Assembly (NCBI GenBank): GCA_018830905.1 | Contig: JAHJRM010000002.1 | Location: forward strand, 1-23,216 | From: Nanobdellota archaeon | Lineage (GTDB): Archaea > Nanobdellota > Nanobdellia > Pacearchaeales > GW2011-AR1 | DNA: 23,216 nucleotides | Direction of reading: 5' to 3' | Notes under the pieces: generated by a model | The model's input: the letters and a program-made list of their open reading frames with translations, nothing else | Databases searched by the model: none | What the model was told of the DNA's origin: nothing | Part shown: piece by piece, positions 1-7,476 of the stretch | Numbering within the stretch: the stretch's first letter is position 1 | How the letters are laid out: every line of letters begins with the position of its first letter | Translations under genes and position numbers: made by a program

Positions 1-156
1 AAAAAGTCTTGCGACAGCATCTTCTGTGGTTAAATCATAGTCTTCAGAACGAGGGATGTAAATTTCGGCTCCTTTTTTTTCTAACATAGGGACTAAAAAT
101 TTTCCAAGATAACTATTTCCTCCCGTGACTAAAACTTTTTTATTTTCTAGATCCAT
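1..156 (-). CDS. NAD-dependent epimerase/reductase, GDP-L-fucose synthase-like (3' end outside window)
   Basis: Only the first 52 residues lie in the window; the gene runs off the left edge. The N-terminus shows a Rossmann nucleotide-binding start: a beta strand (KVLVTGG) followed by the glycine pattern TGGNSYLG at about residues 10-17. A strand and a DYDLT stretch follow near residues 39-43, and DxxDLT-type motifs at this place are typical of GDP-fucose-synthase-like SDR proteins. Such enzymes act in the cytoplasm on nucleotide-linked 4-keto-6-deoxy sugars. The catalytic YxxxK region is not visible, so the exact substrate is open; another extended SDR is possible. The ATG at 156 is preceded by a GGGAG sequence with 8 bases of spacing, a plausible ribosome binding site. 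The gene diverges from the ThDP enzyme at 257, which suggests a shared sugar pathway. Confidence 0.75.
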   Translation of the reverse strand, partial: MDLENKKVLVTGGNSYLGKFLVPMLEKKGAEIYIPRSEDYDLTTEDAVARLF

Positions 157-225
157 ATTGTCTTCTCCCAGAATCAGTTAATAAGTTTTACTGTCACATC
201 AATATATGCTGTTTTTTATACAAAT

Positions 226-236
226 CTTTTTAAATT
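226..236 (+). promoter_or_regulatory. TATA box of the ThDP enzyme gene
   Basis: The sequence ctttttaaatt is centred about 26 bases before the ATG at 257, so transcription would begin at or beside the start codon (leaderless). A second T/A-rich box, ttttttata, lies a little upstream at 212-220 and is an alternative that would give a short leader. Confidence 0.45.
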
Positions 237-256
237 AGATTGTTCATCCCAAAAAG

Positions 257-2014
257 ATGAGAGCATCCGAATATATTTTAAATCACTTCAAAGAAGAAGG
301 GGTAAAATATGCATTTGGGATTACTGGGGGGGTTATCGCTCCAATGATGGATGCTTTCGACCCAAGTAAAAATTTAGAACTTATTTGTACTGCTCAAGAA
401 CAGGGGGCGACCACTGCTGCAGAAGCATATTCTAGAATTACTCAAAATTTAGGAGTGGCTTTATCAACAAGTGGTCCAGGAGCAATAAACTTACTAAATG
501 GGGTTGGTTGTGCATATTTTGATTCTATTCCAATCGTATGTATTACTGGGCAAGTCAATCCAAATGAATCTACCTGGGAAGGAGGTCCAAGACAACTCGG
601 ATTTCAAGAAACAGATATTGTTAGGATGGTAGAACCCCTAACAAAATATGCCGTTAGGGTAGATGATCCAAAAACAATAAGATATGAATTAGAAAAATCA
701 ATTTATCTTGCCAGATCCGGAAGGCCAGGCCCTGTTTTATTAGATTTACCTTTTAATACACAAATGGCAGAAATGGATGAACAAGATCTAAGACCCTATG
801 ATGTTCCAAGAAAAGAAGTAGATTATGATTTATTAGACCAAAAGGTTAATCAAACAATTGATCTAATCAGAAGCGCAGAAAGACCCGTTCTTATTCTTGG
901 TGCAGGAGTGAAAATCGGAAGGGCCCAAAAGAGAACAAGGGACCTAATTGAAAGATTAGAAATACCTGTTATTCCAAGTTGGGGGGCGATGGATGTACTT
1001 CCTCACAACAACCCTTTATTTGTTGGAGGTTTTGGGGTTTCTCATGGGAGGGCAGGAAATTTTGCAGTTCAAAATTCAGATTTGATGATAAGTTTGGGCT
1101 CAAGATTAGATACGCGACAGACCGGAGCAAAACGAGAGACATTTGCAAGAGGCGCAAAAAAGGTAGTTTTAGATGTTGATACGGGCGAGCTTTACAAAGG
1201 AAAGGGGATGGTGGTTGACGTAGCTCTGCCTTATGATATAAATGATTTTCTAGATTCAATTGAAAAAAAAGATCTTCCAACTAGAGATATTTCAGAATGG
1301 AAAGAGAGAATAAATACATGGAAAGAAAAATATACAATTTGTTTACCAGAATATTTTAATCAAGAAGATAAGGTAAATCCTTATGTTTTTATGGATGCAC
1401 TTTCGGATGAATCAAAAGAAGGTGACATAATTATCCCTGATACTGGAGGAACTTTAACCTGGACAATGCAAGGATGGAAAGTAAAAGAAGGTCAACGACT
1501 TTTTTCTGCTTTTGGTCACTCTCCTATGGGATATGCCCCACAAGCAGCAATAGGGGCCTCATTAGCTTCTGGAAAAGGACCTGTAACTTGTATTGTTGGA
1601 GACGGTGGATTAAAAATGGGAATACATGAATTAGAGACAATTGTTAGGCATTGTCTCCCTGTTAAAACATTCATAATAAACAACCATGAATATGGAATAA
1701 TAAAAGGGTTTCAAGATGGTTTGTTTGAGTCTAGGTATAAGGCTACTTGTTTTGAGGGAGGTCTTGGAAATGCAGACTTATTAAAAATAGCAGAAGCTTA
1801 TGGAACACCTACTTTACAAATAAATAATCATAGAGAAATGAGGGATAAAATAAGAGAAGTTCTAAATTACGAGGGACCAATTGTATGTAGTGTTGAATTA
1901 AAACACGGAGAAAAAATTATGCCTAAAGCAGGATTTGGAAAACCAATAGAAGATTCTGTTCCTTTATTACCCCGAGAAGAGTTTAATGAGAACATGATTG
2001 TTCCTCCAATTTAA
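257..2014 (+). CDS. ThDP-dependent acetolactate synthase-like enzyme of a sugar/glycan cluster
   Basis: This 585-residue protein has the three-domain architecture of the acetolactate synthase/POX family. The N-terminal pyrimidine-binding domain carries the catalytic glutamate (E48 in TAQEQGA) and a GxGP-type loop (STSGPGA, about 71-77). The middle domain has GSRLDTRQTG (281-290), matching the FAD-contacting region of AHAS. The C-terminal domain has the ThDP/metal motif GDGG (448-451) followed by NN (475-476). Family members make new C-C bonds from a decarboxylated 2-keto acid. No AHAS small subunit or other branched-chain amino acid gene is nearby, while a GDP-fucose-synthase-like gene diverges from it and a flippase and glycosyltransferases follow. 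I infer a role in making a modified sugar, by analogy with YerE, which adds a two-carbon branch to a keto sugar. The family is certain; the substrate is not. Confidence 0.85.
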   Translation: MRASEYILNHFKEEGVKYAFGITGGVIAPMMDAFDPSKNLELICTAQEQGATTAAEAYSRITQNLGVALSTSGPGAINLLNGVGCAYFDSIPIVCITGQVNPNESTWEGGPRQLGFQETDIVRMVEPLTKYAVRVDDPKTIRYELEKSIYLARSGRPGPVLLDLPFNTQMAEMDEQDLRPYDVPRKEVDYDLLDQKVNQTIDLIRSAERPVLILGAGVKIGRAQKRTRDLIERLEIPVIPSWGAMDVLPHNNPLFVGGFGVSHGRAGNFAVQNSDLMISLGSRLDTRQTGAKRETFARGAKKVVLDVDTGELYKGKGMVVDVALPYDINDFLDSIEKKDLPTRDISEWKERINTWKEKYTICLPEYFNQEDKVNPYVFMDALSDESKEGDIIIPDTGGTLTWTMQGWKVKEGQRLFSAFGHSPMGYAPQAAIGASLASGKGPVTCIVGDGGLKMGIHELETIVRHCLPVKTFIINNHEYGIIKGFQDGLFESRYKATCFEGGLGNADLLKIAEAYGTPTLQINNHREMRDKIREVLNYEGPIVCSVELKHGEKIMPKAGFGKPIEDSVPLLPREEFNENMIVPPI

Positions 2015-2015
2015 A

Positions 2016-2178
2016 ATGCCTAGAAGGATTTTAATAATGATTCCTAGTCTAAGAGGAGTGAAAGGAAAAATTAATCACATTCAACCCCCTTTTAGGTTTA
2101 ATGACTATTGCAACTGATTTAAATTTGGAAAAAGGGAATAAGTGGTTGGAGTTGATGAATATAGCGAATAAAAATTAA
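2016..2178 (+). pseudogene. Frameshifted remnant of a B12-binding (radical SAM-type) N-terminus
   Basis: An ATG at 2016, two bases after the preceding stop, opens a frame reading MPRRILIMIPSLRG and then HIQPP. It hits a stop at 2115-2117. Dropping one T from the tttt run near 2090-2093 restores a continuous frame to the stop at 2178, including IQPPLGLMTIATDL. The PPLGLxxIAxxL pattern is the signature start of cobalamin-binding domains in B12 radical SAM enzymes; the intact enzyme at 8420-9727 has the equivalent APLGLLYIAANL. The restored product is only about 53 residues, with no radical SAM cysteines. This therefore looks like a decayed, internally truncated copy rather than a working gene. 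A sequencing error could explain the frameshift but not the truncation. Confidence 0.5.
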
Positions 2179-2205
2179 ATAACACCTACAGGAATTCTTA
2201 CTTAG

Positions 2206-2399
2206 TCAGTAGATTTTGTATAAAAATCCTTTTTTATTTTTTTCACAATAAATACCTAATTTTTTTGTTTCTTCTTTTGTATAAGTAATTTTTGGCATTA
2301 AAGGCAGATAAAATAAATATGTTAAAAACCTATCAATAAAACCAACCTCAGCATATTTCTTTCTATCTTTTCCAAAAAACAATCTTTACATTCTACCAT
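2206..2399 (-). pseudogene. Frameshifted small unidentified reading frame
   Basis: On the minus strand an ATG at 2399 starts MVECKDCF. After the six-base T run (plus-strand A run at 2374-2379) the reading must shift by one to continue through KYAEVGFIDRFLTYLFYLPL, KITYTKEETKKLGIY and a C-terminal KGFLYKIY, ending at a TGA at 2206-2208. The combined product would be about 64 residues with an N-terminal CxxC pair. The composition after the shift looks protein-like (amphipathic, aromatic and lysine-rich), which is why I list it. I do not recognise the family. It could be the end of a lost larger gene or a small zinc-binding protein with a homopolymer frameshift. A T/A-rich stretch lies immediately upstream but too close to serve as a leaderless promoter for this start. 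Confidence 0.35.
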
Positions 2400-2465
2400 A
2401 ATAAATATAAAAATTTACCACTTAGATAAGACAAATTAACACACCAATGTATGGTAAGAAAAAAG

Positions 2466-2474
2466 TTTATATAA
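2466..2474 (+). promoter_or_regulatory. TATA box of the IMPase-like gene
   Basis: The sequence tttatataa is centred about 25 bases before the ATG at 2495 and no ribosome binding site lies between. This is the leaderless arrangement seen at most first genes in this window. Confidence 0.55.
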
Positions 2475-2494
2475 CCTTTTGAAATGCCTTTGCT

Positions 2495-3490
2495 ATGTTT
2501 AATACAATATCAAAGGATCTTATGGTTGCAGGAATAGCTGTGGCAGAAAAAGTAGGGAGTTTACCTTGGAAAGATAGAGTGACTAAAGAAAATTCTATGT
2601 TAAAAGGAAAAGATACGGCCACTCCTGATGCTATTGGAGAAAAAATAGCGGTTGAAATGTTTGAGGGAATTTCTGATTGTTATAAGAAGCAAATAAATTT
2701 GATCTTGGACCCAAATGAAAATAAATATTATCAACTCGGGAAGGATTCGGATAAAAAAATTTGGGCTTATGCTGATCCTGTTGATGGAACAATAAAGCTA
2801 GCAGGCCTTGGTAGTGACCTTCAAAAAGGGATTTACAGATTAGGAAATGATGGGGGATGGGGGGTTGGTTTGGCACTTACAGAACCAACAACAAAGAGTC
2901 TTGATGAACTTACTATAAATGATTTTGTGTGTTCTGCAATAATTGATGGAAACCCCTCCAAAGTACCTTTTGCTCCTGAAAATGCGTATACTCAAATTCA
3001 TGAAAATGGAGAAGTATATTCCACCACATTATTGAATAATGAATGTTCTTTAGTTAGTACCTCTACACAAACAAATCTTGAAGAAGGAGTAATCATTTTT
3101 GATGGGTTCCAAGCTTTTGATAGAAAAAGTGCGCCAAAAGGAGCTGGCGAACTTGCAGGGAGAGTATGGAGTAAGCTAGCAAACAGGAATGAGGGTGGTG
3201 CATTTGATTTATGGAGAACTTATGGAAATATTAGTAGTTTTCTGAAAAATCAACTAGGAGTTCAGGGAGTTTACGAATCTCAAGGTGTTGCTCATGTGAC
3301 TATAAACGAAAATCTCAGTAATTTAATTCCATTATATTGGATAAATAAGGGTGCTGGAGGATACTCTGTTGATTTTGAAGGAAGAGACCTAGGTGAGAGA
3401 AAATTAACTGGTACAAGACCGAACGTTATCCTTGCTGCAAATAAAAGTATTAAAAGAAAAATTCTTAATTTAATTTCTGAATGTTCTTAA
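2495..3490 (+). CDS. Inositol monophosphatase/FBPase superfamily protein, divergent
   Basis: A 331-residue protein with the metal-dependent sugar-phosphatase pattern. There is a KGKDTATPDAIGEK segment (about 37-50), equivalent to the K-x-D-VTxaD start of the family. The metal-binding motif DPVDGT is at 94-99. A GGAFDLWRTYGN segment (234-245) replaces the usual WDxAAG, and the C-terminal VILAAN strand is present. Such enzymes hydrolyse phosphate from inositol phosphates, sugar phosphates or PAP. Two departures stand out: the EE pair normally found about 20-25 residues before DPxDGT is not evident, and an unusual loop rich in G and D follows the motif. It may be a specialised sugar phosphatase of the surrounding glycan locus or a catalytically altered relative. 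It converges with the radical SAM gene with 7 bases between stops. The superfamily call is good; the substrate is unknown. Confidence 0.75.
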   Translation: MFNTISKDLMVAGIAVAEKVGSLPWKDRVTKENSMLKGKDTATPDAIGEKIAVEMFEGISDCYKKQINLILDPNENKYYQLGKDSDKKIWAYADPVDGTIKLAGLGSDLQKGIYRLGNDGGWGVGLALTEPTTKSLDELTINDFVCSAIIDGNPSKVPFAPENAYTQIHENGEVYSTTLLNNECSLVSTSTQTNLEEGVIIFDGFQAFDRKSAPKGAGELAGRVWSKLANRNEGGAFDLWRTYGNISSFLKNQLGVQGVYESQGVAHVTINENLSNLIPLYWINKGAGGYSVDFEGRDLGERKLTGTRPNVILAANKSIKRKILNLISECS

Positions 3491-3497
3491 AGAATTA

Positions 3498-4460
3498 TTA
3501 AGGAAAATCAATATCTTGTAAATTTTCCATTAGATGAATAATGGAATTAGTTTCATGAGGTTTACAACAAACCTGACAATCGTCTACTACTTTAACTGAA
3601 CTTGGAGCATTTTCCATTATATATTTAAATCTTCCTTCCTTTCCTTTCCTGTATAAATTTCCCAAATTAAATTCTGGTCTTTTTCTATGATGACTACAAA
3701 CGTCTACATCTCCGTCTTGCCATATCCAAGGAATAAAATGATACCCTTGGCAATCACCATAAGTCCTACTCAAACTTGAATCTGAAAATTTATAATGTGT
3801 TGGTTGAAGAAGGGAGTGTTCTATATCTGGAGGAGTAATATCCACTTTCTCTCCCCTAAACTTCAATGCAGGTCTAACTTGTACATAGGTTGAATAACTA
3901 GAATCTTTTTTTAAATCATCTAATGTTTCAGCAATTTTAAGGGCAACTCTAACATTTTCATTGTCAATGTCGCCTCTATAATTTATACATATGCCTAATG
4001 TTCTGCATTGCCTCAAGGTTCTCAAGGATTCTTCATTTAAATCATGGTTTGTTTTTGTAACCCTTATCCACTCAAATAATGAAGGGTCATATTGGATTGG
4101 TTCTAAGGCATTAGTAAATAAGCCCTGTTTAATCTCATTTTGTTTTGCCCATTCAGCAAATTGTGGAAATGATGGATGTAGAGTAGGTTCTCCCCCTCCA
4201 GACCAATCAATAGATTTCACTCCAAGAACAGAAAATTCTTCAATTAACTTTTCCATTCTACTCTCTTGGAAATATTTAGGTCCCCTAATCCTTTCTTCCT
4301 CTTTTCCATAAAAACAAACAGGACATTGAGCATTACATACTCTTGAGGGGGATATTTCAACTTCAATTGGAAAAATAGGTTCTCCATCCAAATATTCCAC
4401 TAATTGTTTATGTCTTGCTAACTTGAGCCAGGGTTGGAATCTTGAATTATGTTCAGCCAT
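3498..4460 (-). CDS. Radical SAM protein with SPASM-like C-terminus
   Basis: About 320 residues. The radical SAM cluster CxxxCxxC is present as CNAQCPVC (cysteines 42, 46 and 49 from the ATG at 4460), followed by the SAM-contacting GGGEPTLHP near 88-96. The C-terminal part has further cysteines: DCQGYHF, a DVCSHHRK segment followed by FNLGNL, and a DDCQVCC cluster near 293-299. This resembles SPASM/twitch domains that bind auxiliary Fe-S clusters. Family members modify peptides, sugars or cofactors by radical chemistry. A GTG at 4466 would add two residues; the ATG at 4460 is preferred. The TATA-like box at 4489-4497 lies about 27 bases from the GTG and 33 from the ATG, so either fits. It sits alone between a phosphatase-like gene and the flippase, so a role in glycan or glycoprotein modification is inference from context. 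Confidence 0.8.
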   Translation of the reverse strand: MAEHNSRFQPWLKLARHKQLVEYLDGEPIFPIEVEISPSRVCNAQCPVCFYGKEEERIRGPKYFQESRMEKLIEEFSVLGVKSIDWSGGGEPTLHPSFPQFAEWAKQNEIKQGLFTNALEPIQYDPSLFEWIRVTKTNHDLNEESLRTLRQCRTLGICINYRGDIDNENVRVALKIAETLDDLKKDSSYSTYVQVRPALKFRGEKVDITPPDIEHSLLQPTHYKFSDSSLSRTYGDCQGYHFIPWIWQDGDVDVCSHHRKRPEFNLGNLYRKGKEGRFKYIMENAPSSVKVVDDCQVCCKPHETNSIIHLMENLQDIDFP

Positions 4461-4488
4461 CTTCACTATTTCGAGAACTTTTTCTTCC

Positions 4489-4497
4489 TTTTAATAT
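4489..4497 (-). promoter_or_regulatory. TATA-like box of the radical SAM gene
   Basis: The minus-strand box atattaaaa lies in the 110-base divergent region between the radical SAM gene and the flippase gene. Initiation about 26 bases downstream falls at 4466-4467, giving a leader of about six bases for the ATG at 4460. Confidence 0.4.
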
Positions 4498-4539
4498 TTG
4501 TTGTGATTAAAAATATGTTTTTAATGAGACTCACATTAG

Positions 4540-4548
4540 TTTTAAAAA
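4540..4548 (+). promoter_or_regulatory. TATA box of the flippase gene
   Basis: The sequence ttttaaaaa is centred about 27 bases before the ATG at 4571, with no ribosome binding site in between, so a leaderless transcript is expected. Confidence 0.5.
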
Positions 4549-4570
4549 CAAATAGCTTTTCATTCTTATT

Positions 4571-6106
4571 ATGGAACAAGAAATTGAAAATCAGAATCTT
4601 TCAAAAATAGCAGTAAAAAATTCAAAATATATTGTTGCTTGCACTCTAATTTTCAAATTTGGAGGGTTAATTTTCACAATTTTAATAGCAAGATTGCTTC
4701 TTCCAGAACTTTTTGGAATTTATGCTCTTGTATTGTCCCTTGTAACAATTTTTTCTACTTTTACAAATATGGGCTTAAATGAAACTTTTTTAAGGTATTT
4801 TTCTGAAGCTTTAGGGAAAAATAATCATGCAAAAGCGAGAAGTTATTTTAGATATCTTTTAAAGATGAAAGCGGGATTAGTTGTTCTTATAATTTTAATT
4901 CTTTTACTCACCTCGAAATTCATATCATATAAAATTTATGATAATCCCCTATTATTTTATCCTTTAATCTTCTCCTGTTTATTTATTCTTGTGGAATCTT
5001 TTAAAGGTTTTATCTCATCAGTCTTTATAGCAACAAAAAATGTAAAATCCCTGCCCTTTCTAGAGTTATTACATCAAATTTTTAAGATTTCTTTTTCTGT
5101 TTTAGCAATTTTAGCACTTTCTCAAGAGTTTAGGGTGGCAGGACTATTTTTTGGTGCAGCACTATCTGGATTTATTCACTTATTTTTATTAGTCTTAATC
5201 CTTTACAAGAAAAATAAAAATTTAATTGTTGGAGAAACAGAAACTATTGATAAAAAAAGAGTCAATCGTTATTTAGGCTTTGCAGGACTGACTACTTTTT
5301 CACTAATCTTCTTCGGTTCTATTGATACTTTAATGCTTGGTAAATTTGTCGAATCAAGTTATTTAGGATACTATCGAATAGCATTAAGCCTGGTTCTAAC
5401 TATCACTTCCCTCCTTTCATTATCTGGTGTTTTCTTACCTATCTTCACCCAGATTCATGGTAAACGATTTGAAAGAGGTTTCAAAAAAACATTTAGATTT
5501 CTAATGATTTTAGCAATTCCTGCAACAGTTGGGCTAATCTTTATTGCAAAACATTTAATCTTAGTAATTTATGGAAAGGAATATCTCTTAGCAACATCTA
5601 CTTTGTATTTTTTGGCTTTACTAATTGTAACTGCTCCATTAATAACACTTTATACTATAATTTTTGAATCAAAAGAAAAACCAAAGATCGTGGCAAAATC
5701 TGTTTTTATTTCTTTAATGATAAATATTGTTTTAAATTACATTTTAATAACATACCTCCTGAATTTTGGTCAAGAATATGCAATAATTGGAGCAGGAGTT
5801 TCCACCGTTATAAGTAGATCAATCCTTATGGGAATTTTAATTACAAGTGCAAAAAATGAATTTAATTTAAGTATAAAAGGAATTGGATTAAGAAAACCTG
5901 TTTTTGCAACATTTATAATGGCCCTATTCCTCATGGTTTTTAATCATTTTGTGAATATGAATTTGTTTTTTGAAATCCTGGAAATAATCCTTGGTGCAGG
6001 AATCTATTTTGGAGTTTTGTTTTTAATTAAAGGGATTGGAAGGGAGGATTTAGGAATAATTAAAAATCTAGTTCCCTACCAATATTTTTCAAGATTTATT
6101 AAATGA
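4571..6106 (+). CDS. Wzx/MOP-family oligosaccharide flippase
   Basis: A 511-residue, very hydrophobic protein with about 12-14 predicted membrane segments and short charged loops. It follows the polysaccharide-biosynthesis (RfbX/Wzx, MurJ-like) pattern. The N-terminal amphipathic stretch SKIAVKNSKYIVA precedes the first hairpin. A conserved-style segment, FGSIDTLMLGKFVESSYLGY, sits at the start of the second bundle (about residues 248-267). Typical family length is 400-520 residues. Such proteins move lipid-linked oligosaccharides from the inner to the outer leaflet of the cytoplasmic membrane. Here that would place glycan made by the nearby glycosyltransferases where AglB can use it. It is a single-gene unit running opposite to its neighbours. 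Confidence 0.88.
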   Translation: MEQEIENQNLSKIAVKNSKYIVACTLIFKFGGLIFTILIARLLLPELFGIYALVLSLVTIFSTFTNMGLNETFLRYFSEALGKNNHAKARSYFRYLLKMKAGLVVLIILILLLTSKFISYKIYDNPLLFYPLIFSCLFILVESFKGFISSVFIATKNVKSLPFLELLHQIFKISFSVLAILALSQEFRVAGLFFGAALSGFIHLFLLVLILYKKNKNLIVGETETIDKKRVNRYLGFAGLTTFSLIFFGSIDTLMLGKFVESSYLGYYRIALSLVLTITSLLSLSGVFLPIFTQIHGKRFERGFKKTFRFLMILAIPATVGLIFIAKHLILVIYGKEYLLATSTLYFLALLIVTAPLITLYTIIFESKEKPKIVAKSVFISLMINIVLNYILITYLLNFGQEYAIIGAGVSTVISRSILMGILITSAKNEFNLSIKGIGLRKPVFATFIMALFLMVFNHFVNMNLFFEILEIILGAGIYFGVLFLIKGIGREDLGIIKNLVPYQYFSRFIK

Positions 6107-6324
6107 ACACTTTATTTCTCCCCCAACTTCAATTTTTGGCCACTTTGTTTTAAAATATTCACAATTCCTGTTCAGGAAAGAAATATTCGCTATAAAATTA
6201 TAATATCAATTCCCCTCCTTTTTATGCCCAATGCAAAGTACAATGAAATTACAAATCGACTGGACCTCAAATTATGTCTTATTTTTGTTACAAATCCATT
6301 TTTTCTAAAGAGTTCGTAGACTTT
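6089..6324 (-). pseudogene. Coding-like debris between flippase and GT4 genes
   Basis: The 218-base gap at 6107-6324 has no intact gene, but the minus strand reads like decayed protein. Directly after the GT4 stop codon the same frame stays open for 44 codons (6324 to 6193) with KVYELFRKNGFVTKIR and ISLYFALGIKRRGIDIIIL. It ends at a TAG (6190-6192). In another frame, 6187 to 6089 reads FLNRNCEYFKTKWPKIEVGG and EIKCSFNKS before a TGA inside the flippase 3' end. Neither piece has its own start or a promoter. I read this as a broken gene of unknown family left between two convergent genes; chance open frames in AT-rich DNA remain possible. Confidence 0.3.
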
Positions 6325-7476
6325 TTAAGAAGAATTATCCCGCTCATAGTTAAATATTTCTAAATATCTCTTTTCCCATATTTCAAGACCTAACCTCCTC
6401 ACACTCTTCAACGAGCCTCTTGTAATTTGGTCTAATTTTCTTTTGTTTTTTAAGATGTCCAAAATTCTTTTTGATTCTTTAGAATAATCCCTATTAACAA
6501 TTATTCCATTTTTCCCATCTTCTATAATTTCTTGATTTGCTTCTTTATCCGTGACAATAAGACATCCTGAAGCCATGGCCTCAGAAGTTACCATTGTTGG
6601 CGCTCCACCCTCACATCTAGACATACTAAAGAAAATATCTGATGAATTATAATAATCTGGCATATCTTCCCTTTCTATAGGAGGGAGAACTTTAACAAAA
6701 TCTTCCTTAATCAGGTGACTCACTTTATTTTTATCAGCCCCCAGGACCAGGAGTCTAAAATTATTATCCTGCCTATAAATATCTTTTGATAAACTTATAA
6801 CTTTATCCAAACCCTTTGTCCAAAACCCTCCCCGTCCAACATAGAGTCCATACTTGTTGTTTACTTTCAAGCCGAGCTTCCTTCTTGTTTTTACTCTATC
6901 CTCTTGCTCGAACTTTTTTAAGTCTACCCCCGTTCTTAAAACTGTAACTCCCTTTCTTTTTCCGTACAAATCCTCCAACTCCTTCTCAAGGTGGTTTGAA
7001 ACACATATTACTTGATCTGCCTTTTTCCAAGGAGCCTTTTCTATAATTAAACCAAAAATTACCATAAATGCCGAAGAAATCTTTCTCTTAAATCCAGGCC
7101 CCTTTAGATGATTCTTGAAAAAATGGAAAGTGGAACCATGATATGTATGAATAATTTTTTGGTTCTTTTTCTTATTATAATCATTCATCCAAGAGCCCCA
7201 AATGGCGTGACTGTTTATTATATCGAAATCATTTTGCTCTAAAAACTTTCCAACCTTATTGTTGAAATCTATCTCACTTAAAGGATATTTCCATTTTGTC
7301 TTTATTTCCACAAAATGGACCCCTTTCTTTTCATATACCCTATTCTTTTCTCCTTGATAAACCCAAAATATCTCATAAGCATTTTTTAATTTAAGGACAC
7401 TCACTATGTTCTGGGTATATAGGCTAACTCCCCCCAAAAATTCGGGAGTTGTTGAGATTATACATATTCTTTTCAT
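6325..7476 (-). CDS. Glycosyltransferase family 4 (GT-B fold)
   Basis: A 383-residue protein. The N-terminal domain starts with KRICIISTTPEFLGGVSLYT, the typical GT4 glycine-rich acceptor-side loop. The C-terminal domain has GLYVGRGGFWTKGLDK (about 210-225) and a nucleotide-sugar binding segment, CEGGAPTMVTSEAMASG (288-304). The spacing between the two glutamates there (E289, E299) is nine residues, not the seven of the classic EX7E motif. The start at 7476 forms an ATGA overlap with the upstream GT2 stop and has GGTG six bases before it; the longer GTG-started frame from 7488 is less likely. It is the last gene of a three-gene operon with a B12 radical SAM enzyme and a GT2. It should add one sugar to a lipid-linked glycan at the cytoplasmic face. 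Donor and linkage cannot be read from sequence. Confidence 0.9.
   Translation of the reverse strand: MKRICIISTTPEFLGGVSLYTQNIVSVLKLKNAYEIFWVYQGEKNRVYEKKGVHFVEIKTKWKYPLSEIDFNNKVGKFLEQNDFDIINSHAIWGSWMNDYNKKKNQKIIHTYHGSTFHFFKNHLKGPGFKRKISSAFMVIFGLIIEKAPWKKADQVICVSNHLEKELEDLYGKRKGVTVLRTGVDLKKFEQEDRVKTRRKLGLKVNNKYGLYVGRGGFWTKGLDKVISLSKDIYRQDNNFRLLVLGADKNKVSHLIKEDFVKVLPPIEREDMPDYYNSSDIFFSMSRCEGGAPTMVTSEAMASGCLIVTDKEANQEIIEDGKNGIIVNRDYSKESKRILDILKNKRKLDQITRGSLKSVRRLGLEIWEKRYLEIFNYERDNSS

Noticed and set aside
969..1280. Minus-strand 103-codon open frame inside the ThDP gene
   Set aside because: It lies wholly within a well-supported gene, has a low-complexity unnatural composition, and has no promoter or ribosome binding site.
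257..2014. Acetolactate synthase for branched-chain amino acids (ilvB)
   Set aside because: No small subunit, ilvC or ilvD nearby and the context is sugar and glycan genes. The family is right but the pathway is not supported.
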